Shown here in pieces: positions 1 to 5,758 of a stretch of DNA of 7,028 bases. Origin of the DNA: SIG452 sp045580405 (GTDB lineage: Bacteria > Bacillota > Clostridia > UMGS1840); the NCBI GenBank assembly GCA_045580405.1, contig JAZNNT010000150.1:1-7028 (forward strand). Reading direction: 5' to 3'. The notes below the pieces were generated by a model, which worked only from the letters and a program-made list of their open reading frames with translations, did no database searches and had not been told where the DNA came from. Position 1 is the first letter of the stretch. Every line of letters begins with the position of its first letter. The translations under genes were made by a program, and so were the position numbers.

Positions 1-2
1 CA

Positions 3-1016
3 GCACTTTTGAAAACAATAAAAAAATCCAATCAAAAAACCTATCAGACTCCCGTGGTTCCCGTTGGAGCAGGCAGAACCTATACCGAAACCTCTGATAT
101 ACGTTCCGCCTTGGGAAATGCATTGGCTGACATTGCTAAAAACAACCCCGATGTTCCCATGGTAGCTTTTGACTGTGACTTAGAAGGTTCTGTCAAGCTG
201 ACGGACTTTAAAAAGCTGCGTCCCGATTGCTTTATCGAATGCGGTATTGCCGAGCATAATGCGGCAACAGCTGCAGCGGCGGTTTCCAAATCGGGAATGA
301 TTGCCATTCATGCTGATTTTGCGATGTTTAACATTGCAGAAACTTATAGTCAGAACCGTATGTCTGACATCAATAAAGCACCCTTAAAATTGTTTTCCAC
401 CCACGCCGGATTAGATGTCGGGGAGGATGGAAAAACCCATCAGGCGATTGATTATGTCAGCTTATTGGGAAATCTGCATCATTTTCAGGTCATTGTTCCC
501 GCAGACGCCAACGAGGCAGACGGCGCTGTGCGGTATGCTATGAGCGTGCCCAATCCCGTAGCGGTCATCGGCGGACGTTCCAAATTGCCCATCTTAGCGG
601 ATGCCAACGGCAACGCTTTGAGCTTTACATACGGCAAAGGACAATGGCTGAGAGCAGGGGAACAGGGTGTTATCATCACCTACGGCAATATGGTTCACAG
701 AGCCCTAAAGGCGGCAGACGAACTAAAAGCCGAAGGAATCAATGTGGGCGTTTTAAACTGTTCCACTCCCTGCGATTTGGATGCCGATGCCATTTTAGAA
801 GCAGCAAAAACAGGTCTTTTGATTACCTACGAAGACCATAACGTCAAAACAGGAATCAGCGGTGAAGTTGCCAGAATGATTTGCGGAACCGCTTGTAAGT
901 TACAATGTTTGGGCGTATCCAAATACGGTTCTTCCACTTCTCCCGAAAACCTCTATAAAGAGCAGGGAATTGATGTGGAAGGCTTAAAAAACACAGTAAA
1001 AAGTAATTTAAAATAA
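3..1016 (+). CDS. Transketolase, pyrimidine-binding and C-terminal domains (5' end outside window)
   Basis: Transketolases move a two-carbon ketol unit between sugar phosphates in the cytoplasm using thiamine diphosphate. Numbering from the TTG at 9, the pyrimidine-binding domain spans about residues 25-195. It includes the GIAEHN stretch whose Glu82 matches the catalytic glutamate that activates the cofactor, and the GEDGKTHQ segment (138-145) typical of transketolase active sites. A Rossmann-like C-terminal transketolase domain follows at about 215-335. The N-terminal diphosphate-binding half is not in the window. The frame is open to the first base, the TTG has no visible ribosome binding site, and residues 1-25 read like an interdomain linker. 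The gene is therefore either the back half of a full-length transketolase or the second subunit of a split enzyme. It is followed after 16 bases by the isomerase-like gene. Family assignment is secure; start and substrate are not. Confidence 0.9.
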   Translation, partial: ALLKTIKKSNQKTYQTPVVPVGAGRTYTETSDIRSALGNALADIAKNNPDVPMVAFDCDLEGSVKLTDFKKLRPDCFIECGIAEHNAATAAAAVSKSGMIAIHADFAMFNIAETYSQNRMSDINKAPLKLFSTHAGLDVGEDGKTHQAIDYVSLLGNLHHFQVIVPADANEADGAVRYAMSVPNPVAVIGGRSKLPILADANGNALSFTYGKGQWLRAGEQGVIITYGNMVHRALKAADELKAEGINVGVLNCSTPCDLDADAILEAAKTGLLITYEDHNVKTGISGEVARMICGTACKLQCLGVSKYGSSTSPENLYKEQGIDVEGLKNTVKSNLK

Positions 1017-1032
1017 AAAGGAGATTAAGATT

Positions 1033-2454
1033 ATGCAAACAGTAAAAATTGGTTTTGTACCCTCTACCTGGGAATCCTGGGACGGTAACCAGTACACCGG
1101 CAAATGGGCAGGCAAAATGCGTGCACGTTGTCTGGAAGCATTCAAAAAAATTCCTGGTTTGGAAATCGTTGTTCCTTCCGAAGATTTAACCGAAGACGGT
1201 TGTGTTGGCACCGTTGACGAAGGAATTGCTACTGCAGAATTATTCTTAAAAGAAAATGTGCAGGGTATCATCATCGGTAACATGAACTTTGGTTTGGAAA
1301 TCGCAGTAAGCGCATTAATGTCTAAAATGCGTAAAGATATGCCCGTACTGCATTTTGCAACCAAAAGCGGTCCCTATTCCGAATTTGGTAACCGTGCAAC
1401 CGATACCTGGTGCGGTCAGTTTATGACCTGCTCTGCATTAAAGAGAAGAGGCTTTAAATACGAACATATCACCACCTGCAATCCGGAAGATGCCATTTTT
1501 GCAGAAAAAGTGGAAAGCTTCACCAGAGCTTGTAATGCCATTCAGAATTTTGTTGGCGCAAGAATCCTGCAGGTTGGCGTAAGACCCACCAAATTTGAAT
1601 CTCAGTTCTACAGTGAAGAAGATCTGATGCACGATTTTCAGCAGACTGTTGTTCCCGTTGACTTGGCAACTGCATACGAATACATGGATGCAATCTCTTT
1701 AGATGATCCGGAAGTAATCCGTGTGGCAAATGAAATCAGAAATGGCGCAGACATTCTGTCCGACGAAATCCCCAACGCAATCTTAAATCAGGCTCGTTTT
1801 GAACTGACTCTGATTAAATTAGCAGAAGAACATCACTGCAAAGTAATCGCTTCCAGCTGTTGGGAAACTCTGCAGCATAAATACAATATTGCTGCTTGCT
1901 CCACTTTCTCCAGATTAAACTCTCAGGGTTACTCTGTTGGTTGTGAAGTTGATACCATGGGTGCAATCACCATGCACATCTTAAACGGCTGTGCATTAGG
2001 TCAGACTCCGGCAGACTTTATCGATTGGACTGACTTACATCCCACCGAACCCAACGTATGGTTGGCTTGGCACTGTGGTAATGCTGCTTGTGAACTCTGT
2101 GCTTCAAACAGCCAGAAACACTTAATGATGAACGAAAGACTTGGCTTATGGAGCCCCACCTGTCACGGTTCTATGGAATTTAGAATGAAAGACGGCCCGG
2201 TTACCTGTGCACGTATGGTAGAATATGACGGCAAATTTGCAATGTTCTACGGCACCGGTGAAGCTGTGGATATCGGCCCCATGACCCGTGGCGCATATGC
2301 TTGGATCAAAGTAAACGATGTTGCAGATTGGGAACAGAAAATGATTGATGTTGGTGTAATCCATCACGGCGTTTTAATTCACGATCCCAAAGTTGCTGAT
2401 GCTCTGGCAATGTTCTGTAAATTCATGGGCATTGATGCAGTAAGAGGCGCGTAA
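1033..2454 (+). CDS. L-fucose/L-arabinose isomerase-family protein
   Basis: Likely a cytoplasmic metal-dependent aldose-ketose isomerase of the FucI/AraA fold. The 473-residue length is close to that of bacterial L-arabinose isomerases. An N-terminal Rossmann-like sugar-binding region (about 1-160, starting with VKIGFVPSTWESWDG) leads to a central region and a C-terminal domain. Possible metal ligands by position and context are Glu305 (in VGCEVDTMGA), Asp331 or Asp334 (IDWTDLHP), His347 (AWHCGNAACEL) and the His444-His445 pair near the end. This spacing resembles the Glu/Glu/His/His set of AraA, with an acidic residue substitution. The start is fixed by an AAAGGAG site about 10 bases upstream. 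The protein is cysteine-rich around 346-356, which is unusual enough to note. It lies between transketolase and dehydrogenase genes, implying conversion of an aldose to a ketose for later C2 transfer. Substrate is unknown; rare sugars or 6-sulfo sugars are possible. Confidence 0.85.
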   Translation: MQTVKIGFVPSTWESWDGNQYTGKWAGKMRARCLEAFKKIPGLEIVVPSEDLTEDGCVGTVDEGIATAELFLKENVQGIIIGNMNFGLEIAVSALMSKMRKDMPVLHFATKSGPYSEFGNRATDTWCGQFMTCSALKRRGFKYEHITTCNPEDAIFAEKVESFTRACNAIQNFVGARILQVGVRPTKFESQFYSEEDLMHDFQQTVVPVDLATAYEYMDAISLDDPEVIRVANEIRNGADILSDEIPNAILNQARFELTLIKLAEEHHCKVIASSCWETLQHKYNIAACSTFSRLNSQGYSVGCEVDTMGAITMHILNGCALGQTPADFIDWTDLHPTEPNVWLAWHCGNAACELCASNSQKHLMMNERLGLWSPTCHGSMEFRMKDGPVTCARMVEYDGKFAMFYGTGEAVDIGPMTRGAYAWIKVNDVADWEQKMIDVGVIHHGVLIHDPKVADALAMFCKFMGIDAVRGA

Positions 2455-2479
2455 TTGGTAAAAAGAGGAGCGTAAAAAA

Positions 2480-3508
2480 ATGAGAAAAATTGTGTTAGAA
2501 GCACCTTATAAAATGAGTCTGGTGGAATCTGAGATGCCCACTCCTGCTCCCGGTGAAGTGTGTATCAAGGTAAAAAGAATCGGTATCTGCGGTTCTGACC
2601 CCACCATTTACAGAGGTCTGCATCCCTATGTTTCCTATCCGTTAGTTCCCGGTCACGAAATTTCCGGTGTGATTGACAGTGTGGGCGAAGGAGTACCTGC
2701 AAGCCGTATTGGTGAACGTGTTACCGTAATTCCTCACCTGGTATGTAAAGAATGTGATATGTGCGAAAAGCATATTTACAACTTCTGCGAACAGCTCCGT
2801 TGTACCGGTGCAGAAGCAGATGGCGCAATGTGTGACTATTTCTGTATTTCTTCCGAAATGGCACTGGCAATTCCTGACGAAATGAATATTGATGACGCAG
2901 CCCTGGTAGAACCCGCTTGTGTGGCATACCATGGTGCAAAACGTGCAAACCCCACCGCTGATGATGTTGTGTTGGTAGTAGGTGCAGGTCCTATCGGTGT
3001 GTTCTGTATGCAGAGCTGCTTTGCATTAGGTGCAAAAGCGGTATACATTGCCGATATGGATGCAGAACGTCTGGAAATTGCAAAGAACTTAGGTGCAACC
3101 GGCGTGATTGACTGCTCCAAGGAAAGTCTGGACGAAGGTCTCAAACGCTTAGGCGCAGAAAAGGTTACCGTATATTATGACTGTGTAGGCGAAAAAGGTA
3201 TCGTTATGAACAATATCTTAAAAATCGCACACAGAGGCTCCAGAATTGTTATTATCGGTGTATTGCAGAATGAATACATCGTTCCCTTACTGCCGGACTT
3301 TGTTCAGCATGAGCTGTCTCTTTACGGAACCACCATGTATGTTCCCACAGACTATCTGGAAATGATTGATCTGATGAGCAAAGGCAAAATCACCACCAAA
3401 GGTATGATTTCTCACCGTTTCAAACTGGAAGAAATTCCTGCAGTACTGGATATGATTGACAAACGTAAGGAAAAAACCTTTAAAGTGTTAATCGACGTAA
3501 GCGACTGA
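2480..3508 (+). CDS. Zinc-dependent medium-chain alcohol/polyol dehydrogenase
   Basis: A 342-residue medium-chain dehydrogenase/reductase of the sorbitol/threonine dehydrogenase type, probably interconverting a polyol (or sugar alcohol) and a ketose in the cytoplasm. Catalytic zinc ligands are recognisable: Cys37 in GICGSD, His59-Glu60 in PGHE, and Glu144 in LVEP. Four structural-zinc cysteines are at 89, 92, 95 and 103. The Rossmann cofactor site is GAGPIG at 168-173, and Asp192 at the end of the next strand argues for NAD+ rather than NADP+. Length is normal for the family (about 340-350). The start has an AAGAGGAG site at 2463-2470. It is the last gene of the operon and is followed by a strong terminator. 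Threonine dehydrogenase or another secondary-alcohol oxidant cannot be excluded; the sugar-enzyme neighbours favour a polyol or sugar substrate. Confidence 0.9.
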   Translation: MRKIVLEAPYKMSLVESEMPTPAPGEVCIKVKRIGICGSDPTIYRGLHPYVSYPLVPGHEISGVIDSVGEGVPASRIGERVTVIPHLVCKECDMCEKHIYNFCEQLRCTGAEADGAMCDYFCISSEMALAIPDEMNIDDAALVEPACVAYHGAKRANPTADDVVLVVGAGPIGVFCMQSCFALGAKAVYIADMDAERLEIAKNLGATGVIDCSKESLDEGLKRLGAEKVTVYYDCVGEKGIVMNNILKIAHRGSRIVIIGVLQNEYIVPLLPDFVQHELSLYGTTMYVPTDYLEMIDLMSKGKITTKGMISHRFKLEEIPAVLDMIDKRKEKTFKVLIDVSD

Positions 3509-3563
3509 TTACTTCCCAATGGGACAGAACAAAGTTTTTTATATCAGTGTTATATCGGTAATT

Positions 3564-3600
3564 GAAAACACTCTGACAAACTGTCAGGGTGTTTTCTTTT
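3564..3600 (+). terminator. Rho-independent terminator of the sugar-enzyme operon
   Basis: Arms at 3564-3578 and 3582-3596 form a 15-bp stem with a single wobble pair around a three-base loop (AAC), followed by TTTT. It lies 55 bases after the dehydrogenase stop and clearly separates the metabolic operon from the promoter of the transporter gene. Confidence 0.92.
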
Positions 3601-3647
3601 GCTGCAGTAAATCCACAACAAAAGATGTCAATATTTTCACTCAGTTC

Positions 3648-3676
3648 TTGACAAACTCTTGAGGTTGTCTTATAAT
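3648..3676 (+). promoter_or_regulatory. Full-consensus sigma-70/sigma-A promoter of the AEC permease gene
   Basis: TTGACA at 3648-3653 and TATAAT at 3671-3676 are separated by exactly 17 bases, a perfect match to the housekeeping promoter consensus. Transcription would start near 3683, giving an untranslated leader of about 136 bases before the permease start. Such a perfect promoter implies either strong constitutive transcription or control by a repressor or by the leader RNA. Confidence 0.88.
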
Positions 3677-3682
3677 AGCAGT

Positions 3683-3818
3683 GGCATTTTATGTTGTTAT
3701 TTCATATGGTTTACGATTCTATGAAGAATACTGCAAAAGCTAACTGAGAACGGATGCAGATTGATGACGGTAGCAGGAGATAACACTCTGCTGAGGATTT
3801 TTACCACAAGGAGATACT
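3683..3818 (+). promoter_or_regulatory. Structured 5' leader of the permease mRNA
   Basis: The leader between the inferred transcription start and the permease ATG contains two visible hairpins. A CTGCA/TGCAG pair lies at 3731-3735 and 3755-3759. A stronger stem joins 3772-3779 to 3786-3792 with one bulged G and a six-base loop. The arms share the CTGC/GCAG core, so alternative pairings between the two hairpins are possible. The leader ends with an AAGGAG ribosome binding site at 3808-3813. I compared it mentally with common riboswitch cores (TPP, SAM, glycine, purine, preQ1, fluoride, c-di-GMP) and could not assign it to any. No terminator is seen in the leader, so any control would be of translation. 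Confidence 0.4.
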
Positions 3819-4763
3819 ATGGATACTTTTTTACAATGCTTTCTGACTGTCGGGGAGCAGGTTTTGGTTTTGTTTATGCTGATTTTGGTCGGCTTTTTTT
3901 GTAATAAGTTTAAGTTGTTAAATAAAGAGGCAAACAAACGGATTTCCGATCTTGTTGTAATCGTGGTGGCTCCCTGTGTGATTATCAAATCGTTTATACG
4001 GGAATACAATATGGAAATGCTGACACAATTGCTTTTGGCACTTCTTGTTGCAGCCGTTTCTCATATTGTGATGATTTTATTATCCTATCTTTTGATTCAA
4101 GATGGCAGTGATTTCAATCGAATACGAAACAAGGTGCTTCGGTTTGGCTCGGTATTTTCCAATGCAGGATTTATCGCACTTCCAATGCAGGAAGCTTTGT
4201 TAGGGACAGATGGCGTGTTTTTCGGAGCAGCATATCTTGTGATGTTTAACATATTATCCTGGAGTTGGGGGATTTTTCATCTCAGTGGTGACAAATCTCA
4301 GGTGACAGCGAAAAAGATTTTATTTTCTCCAGGCATAATCGGTGTCGTTTTTGGCATGATTCTGTTTTTATGCTCCATCCGGCTTCCTGATGCCTTAAAC
4401 ACTGCATTATCGCATATGTCAGCTTTAAACACACCACTTCCCATGATTGTGGTGGGATACTATTTGGCAGAAGTTGACTTTGTAAAGGCTGTGAAAGACA
4501 AGGGAAGCTATTTATGCTTATTGCTCCGTTTGATTGTGTTCCCGCTGATTGCTTTGGGAATGCTTTATTTGTGCGGTATGCGGGATGCCATGCTGGTTTC
4601 TATGATGATTGCAATCAGTGCACCTACGGCAGCTGCAACAACCATGTTTTCTGAAAAATTCGGTTCGGATACTGTGTTATCGGTGCAGTTAGTATCGTTA
4701 TCCACCTTGTTCTCCATTGTAACAATGCCAGCAATTGTTGCCTTATCGCTAATGATTGCATAA
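3819..4763 (+). CDS. AEC (auxin efflux carrier) family transporter
   Basis: A 314-residue inner-membrane permease of the AEC family, whose bacterial members are thought to carry small organic anions such as malate or malonate. About ten hydrophobic segments are visible: 12-28, 43-61, 66-92, 112-128, 131-150, 166-186, 200-217, 232-252, 255-277 and 289-312. Family hallmarks are the SNAGFIALP stretch at 114-122 and the SAPTAAATT segment at 267-275 followed by FSEKFGSD. Length is typical. The start is set by AAGGAG five bases upstream of ATG. The gene has its own promoter and is bounded on the left by the operon terminator, so it is not part of the sugar operon. Its codon choice (more TTT, TTG and GTT, less ACC and GAA) differs by eye from the upstream operon. 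No terminator was found directly after the stop. The transported substrate is unknown. Confidence 0.9.
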   Translation: MDTFLQCFLTVGEQVLVLFMLILVGFFCNKFKLLNKEANKRISDLVVIVVAPCVIIKSFIREYNMEMLTQLLLALLVAAVSHIVMILLSYLLIQDGSDFNRIRNKVLRFGSVFSNAGFIALPMQEALLGTDGVFFGAAYLVMFNILSWSWGIFHLSGDKSQVTAKKILFSPGIIGVVFGMILFLCSIRLPDALNTALSHMSALNTPLPMIVVGYYLAEVDFVKAVKDKGSYLCLLLRLIVFPLIALGMLYLCGMRDAMLVSMMIAISAPTAAATTMFSEKFGSDTVLSVQLVSLSTLFSIVTMPAIVALSLMIA

Positions 4764-4797
4764 TGAACTGATTGAGAACAAGCCGTCAGTAAGGTGA

Positions 4798-5058
4798 TAT
4801 GCACCCTACACCGGTGTATATCTGGTTTCCTCCGACAACGCAGTAACTTTAGTCAACGAAACCGAAAGCTTTGCTGAATTAACTGCAGCTGTAACAAAAT
4901 ATATCTATCTGATTAAAGGTGCAAACAAAATTGATACCTCCTTACAGGATATCGGAACCACCGAAAGCTATTTTGTAGACTTAGCGGGTGTAACCGGAAC
5001 CTTAAAAGCAATGCTGGTAAATGAAAACTTAGTTCCTTACTTTAACGTAGCTGAATAA
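4798..5058 (+). pseudogene. C-terminal remnant of a probable surface or secreted protein
   Basis: An open frame of 86 codons runs from just after a TGA at 4795-4797 to TAA at 5056-5058. It has no usable start codon before a late internal ATG, so it is the tail of a longer protein whose front is gone. It reads APYTGVYLVSSDNAVTLVNE at its start and ends NLVPYFNVAE. The rest is rich in Thr, Val and Ala with alternating hydrophobic residues, like a beta-rich extracellular domain. Codon use (ACC, GAA, TTA, AAA) resembles the sugar operon and supports real coding descent. A hairpin terminator follows 22 bases later, as for a true gene end. An ATG at 4799 behind AAGGTGAT opens only a 15-codon frame. 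I do not recognise the parent family. Confidence 0.6.
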
Positions 5059-5080
5059 TTTTTTTGGCAACGCCCCATAC

Positions 5081-5115
5081 AAAAAGGCAACTCACATTGT
5101 GTGAGTTGCCTTTTT
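5081..5115. terminator. Bidirectional terminator between two convergent gene tails
   Basis: Arms at 5081-5096 and 5100-5115 are perfectly complementary over 16 bases around a TTG loop. The structure starts with AAAAA and ends with TTTTT, so it can stop transcripts from either side. It sits between the stop of the + strand tail (5058) and the stop of the - strand tail (5126-5128), exactly where a shared convergent terminator is expected. Confidence 0.92.
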
Positions 5116-5125
5116 GGTTAGATGA

Positions 5126-5218
5126 TTATTTCTTACAACCGCAATCGTTCATATAAAATTTTTTCGGTTCGCATTCGCCGGACTGAATCCGGTTTAATAC
5201 TTCACCGAAATTAGTAAT
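5126..5218 (-). pseudogene. Short C-terminal remnant ending in a CGCKK tail
   Basis: On the - strand a frame enters after a TAA at 5221-5219 and ends with TAA at 5128-5126. Its last residues read EVLNRIQSGECEPKKFYMND and then CGCKK. Charged, protein-like composition, a three-cysteine ending and a stop immediately before a bidirectional terminator suggest the authentic 3' end of a lost gene rather than chance. Only about 30 codons remain and there is no start with a ribosome binding site. I do not recognise the family; the cysteines could be a metal- or redox-active tail. Confidence 0.4.
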
Positions 5219-5224
5219 TTAAGG

Positions 5225-5268
5225 AAAGCCCCGTAATTCCTTGATACAAAAGGGATTACGGGGTTTTT
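5225..5268 (+). terminator. Orphan rho-independent terminator
   Basis: Arms at 5225-5240 and 5252-5267 pair over 16 positions with wobbles, around an 11-base loop, and end in TTTTT. The wobble pairing and the T-run both favour the + strand. No + strand gene precedes it: the sequence immediately upstream is the - strand CGCKK tail, and the nearest + strand gene tail already has its own terminator at 5081-5115. It is probably the leftover end of a deleted gene. Bases 5269-5367 after it are AT-rich and I see no gene in them. Confidence 0.75.
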
Positions 5269-5367
5269 AATCTGTTTGGATTTTTGCTTTTTTTGTTATG
5301 ATTTATAACGATTGTAAATGATTTATGGCATATTGTTTGTGAAAATTTATTAGTGTACTAAATTGGA

Positions 5368-5478
5368 TTATTCGGGTTGGTTTTCCTGCGGATTATAGGG
5401 CAACCTAATGGCAACAATTGTTTCTACATTGGAAATCGATGCAATTGACAATCCGTAATTATCTCCGTATACATGAAA
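5368..5478 (-). pseudogene. C-terminal remnant of a YesM-type sensor histidine kinase
   Basis: Reading the - strand from about 5478 to the TAA at 5370-5368 gives FHVYGDNYGLSIASISNVET followed by IVAIRLPYNPQENQPE. The pattern YG-x-x-YGL-x-I-x-S, then a T-x-V-x-I-x-LP ending, is the characteristic final beta-hairpin of the ATPase domain in YesM/LytS-like two-component sensor kinases. Only the last 37 codons are present; the G boxes, histidine, membrane segments and sensor domain are missing. The frame stays open to 5508 but stops resembling the family at about 5478, where the + strand sigma-like remnant begins. Assignment rests on a short motif. Confidence 0.5.
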
Positions 5479-5749
5479 ACAGTCCAAGGAAGCACTTTCT
5501 AATGAAATTCAATTGGCTGATACTGAGAATGACTATGAAACTAACTTGGATTTAAGAATTAAGCTATATGAGGTGATACAAAAAACGAAGGGAGATGTTT
5601 CTCCCTCCGTTTCGTTTGGTATAGATGCATTATTGATGATGAATGACGGTTACACCGCCAAAGAAATAGGTGTTCGTTACGGCAAAACAGCACATACCAT
5701 TACTGCATTGGTATCCAAGGCGAAGAAGCACTTTAGAAGTACATTATGA
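5477..5749 (+). pseudogene. Sigma-70 region-4-like C-terminal remnant
   Basis: The frame opens after TGA at 5474-5476 and ends with TGA at 5747-5749. The only candidate start is a TTG at 5513 with no ribosome binding site, and coding-like sequence extends upstream of it to about 5480. The last 30 residues contain a helix-turn-helix of sigma region 4 or LuxR type (GYTAKEIGVRYGKTAHTITA, then LVSKAKKHF), preceded by an acidic linker-like stretch. A complete sigma factor would need region 2 as well, so this looks like a 5'-deleted gene. Translation as a small DNA-binding protein of 78 residues from the TTG is possible but unsupported. It converges on the araC gene with a 9-base gap, and the best araC terminator lies inside it. 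Confidence 0.5.
5580..5609 (-). terminator. Rho-independent terminator of the araC-type gene
   Basis: Read on the - strand, a ten-base-pair stem (5609-5600 with 5595-5586, one G-U wobble) around a four-base loop is followed at once by six T residues (5585-5580). On the + strand the wobble becomes an A-C mismatch and there is no downstream T-run, so the signal is directional. It lies about 150 bases beyond the araC stop, within the sigma-like fragment. Confidence 0.75.
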
Positions 5750-5758
5750 ATCTTTGTG

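Noticed and set aside
9..11. TTG as the true start of the transketolase gene
   Set aside because: No ribosome binding site can be seen, the frame is open upstream to the window edge, and the first residues look like an interdomain linker; the gene most likely begins outside the window.
3740..4009. Open frame of 89 codons on the - strand over the permease leader and 5' end
   Set aside because: It lies over a clear promoter, leader and membrane-protein start, has no ribosome binding site and is not protein-family-like.
4807..4818. Perfect 12-base palindrome TACACCGGTGTA
   Set aside because: It falls inside the codons of the surface-protein remnant and has no partner copy or promoter nearby; likely a coincidence of the coding sequence.
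4799..4846. ATG at 4799 behind an AAGGTGAT ribosome-binding-like site
   Set aside because: It opens only 15 codons, in a different frame from the protein-like 4798-5058 sequence. It could be the scar of a frameshift but does not encode a credible product.
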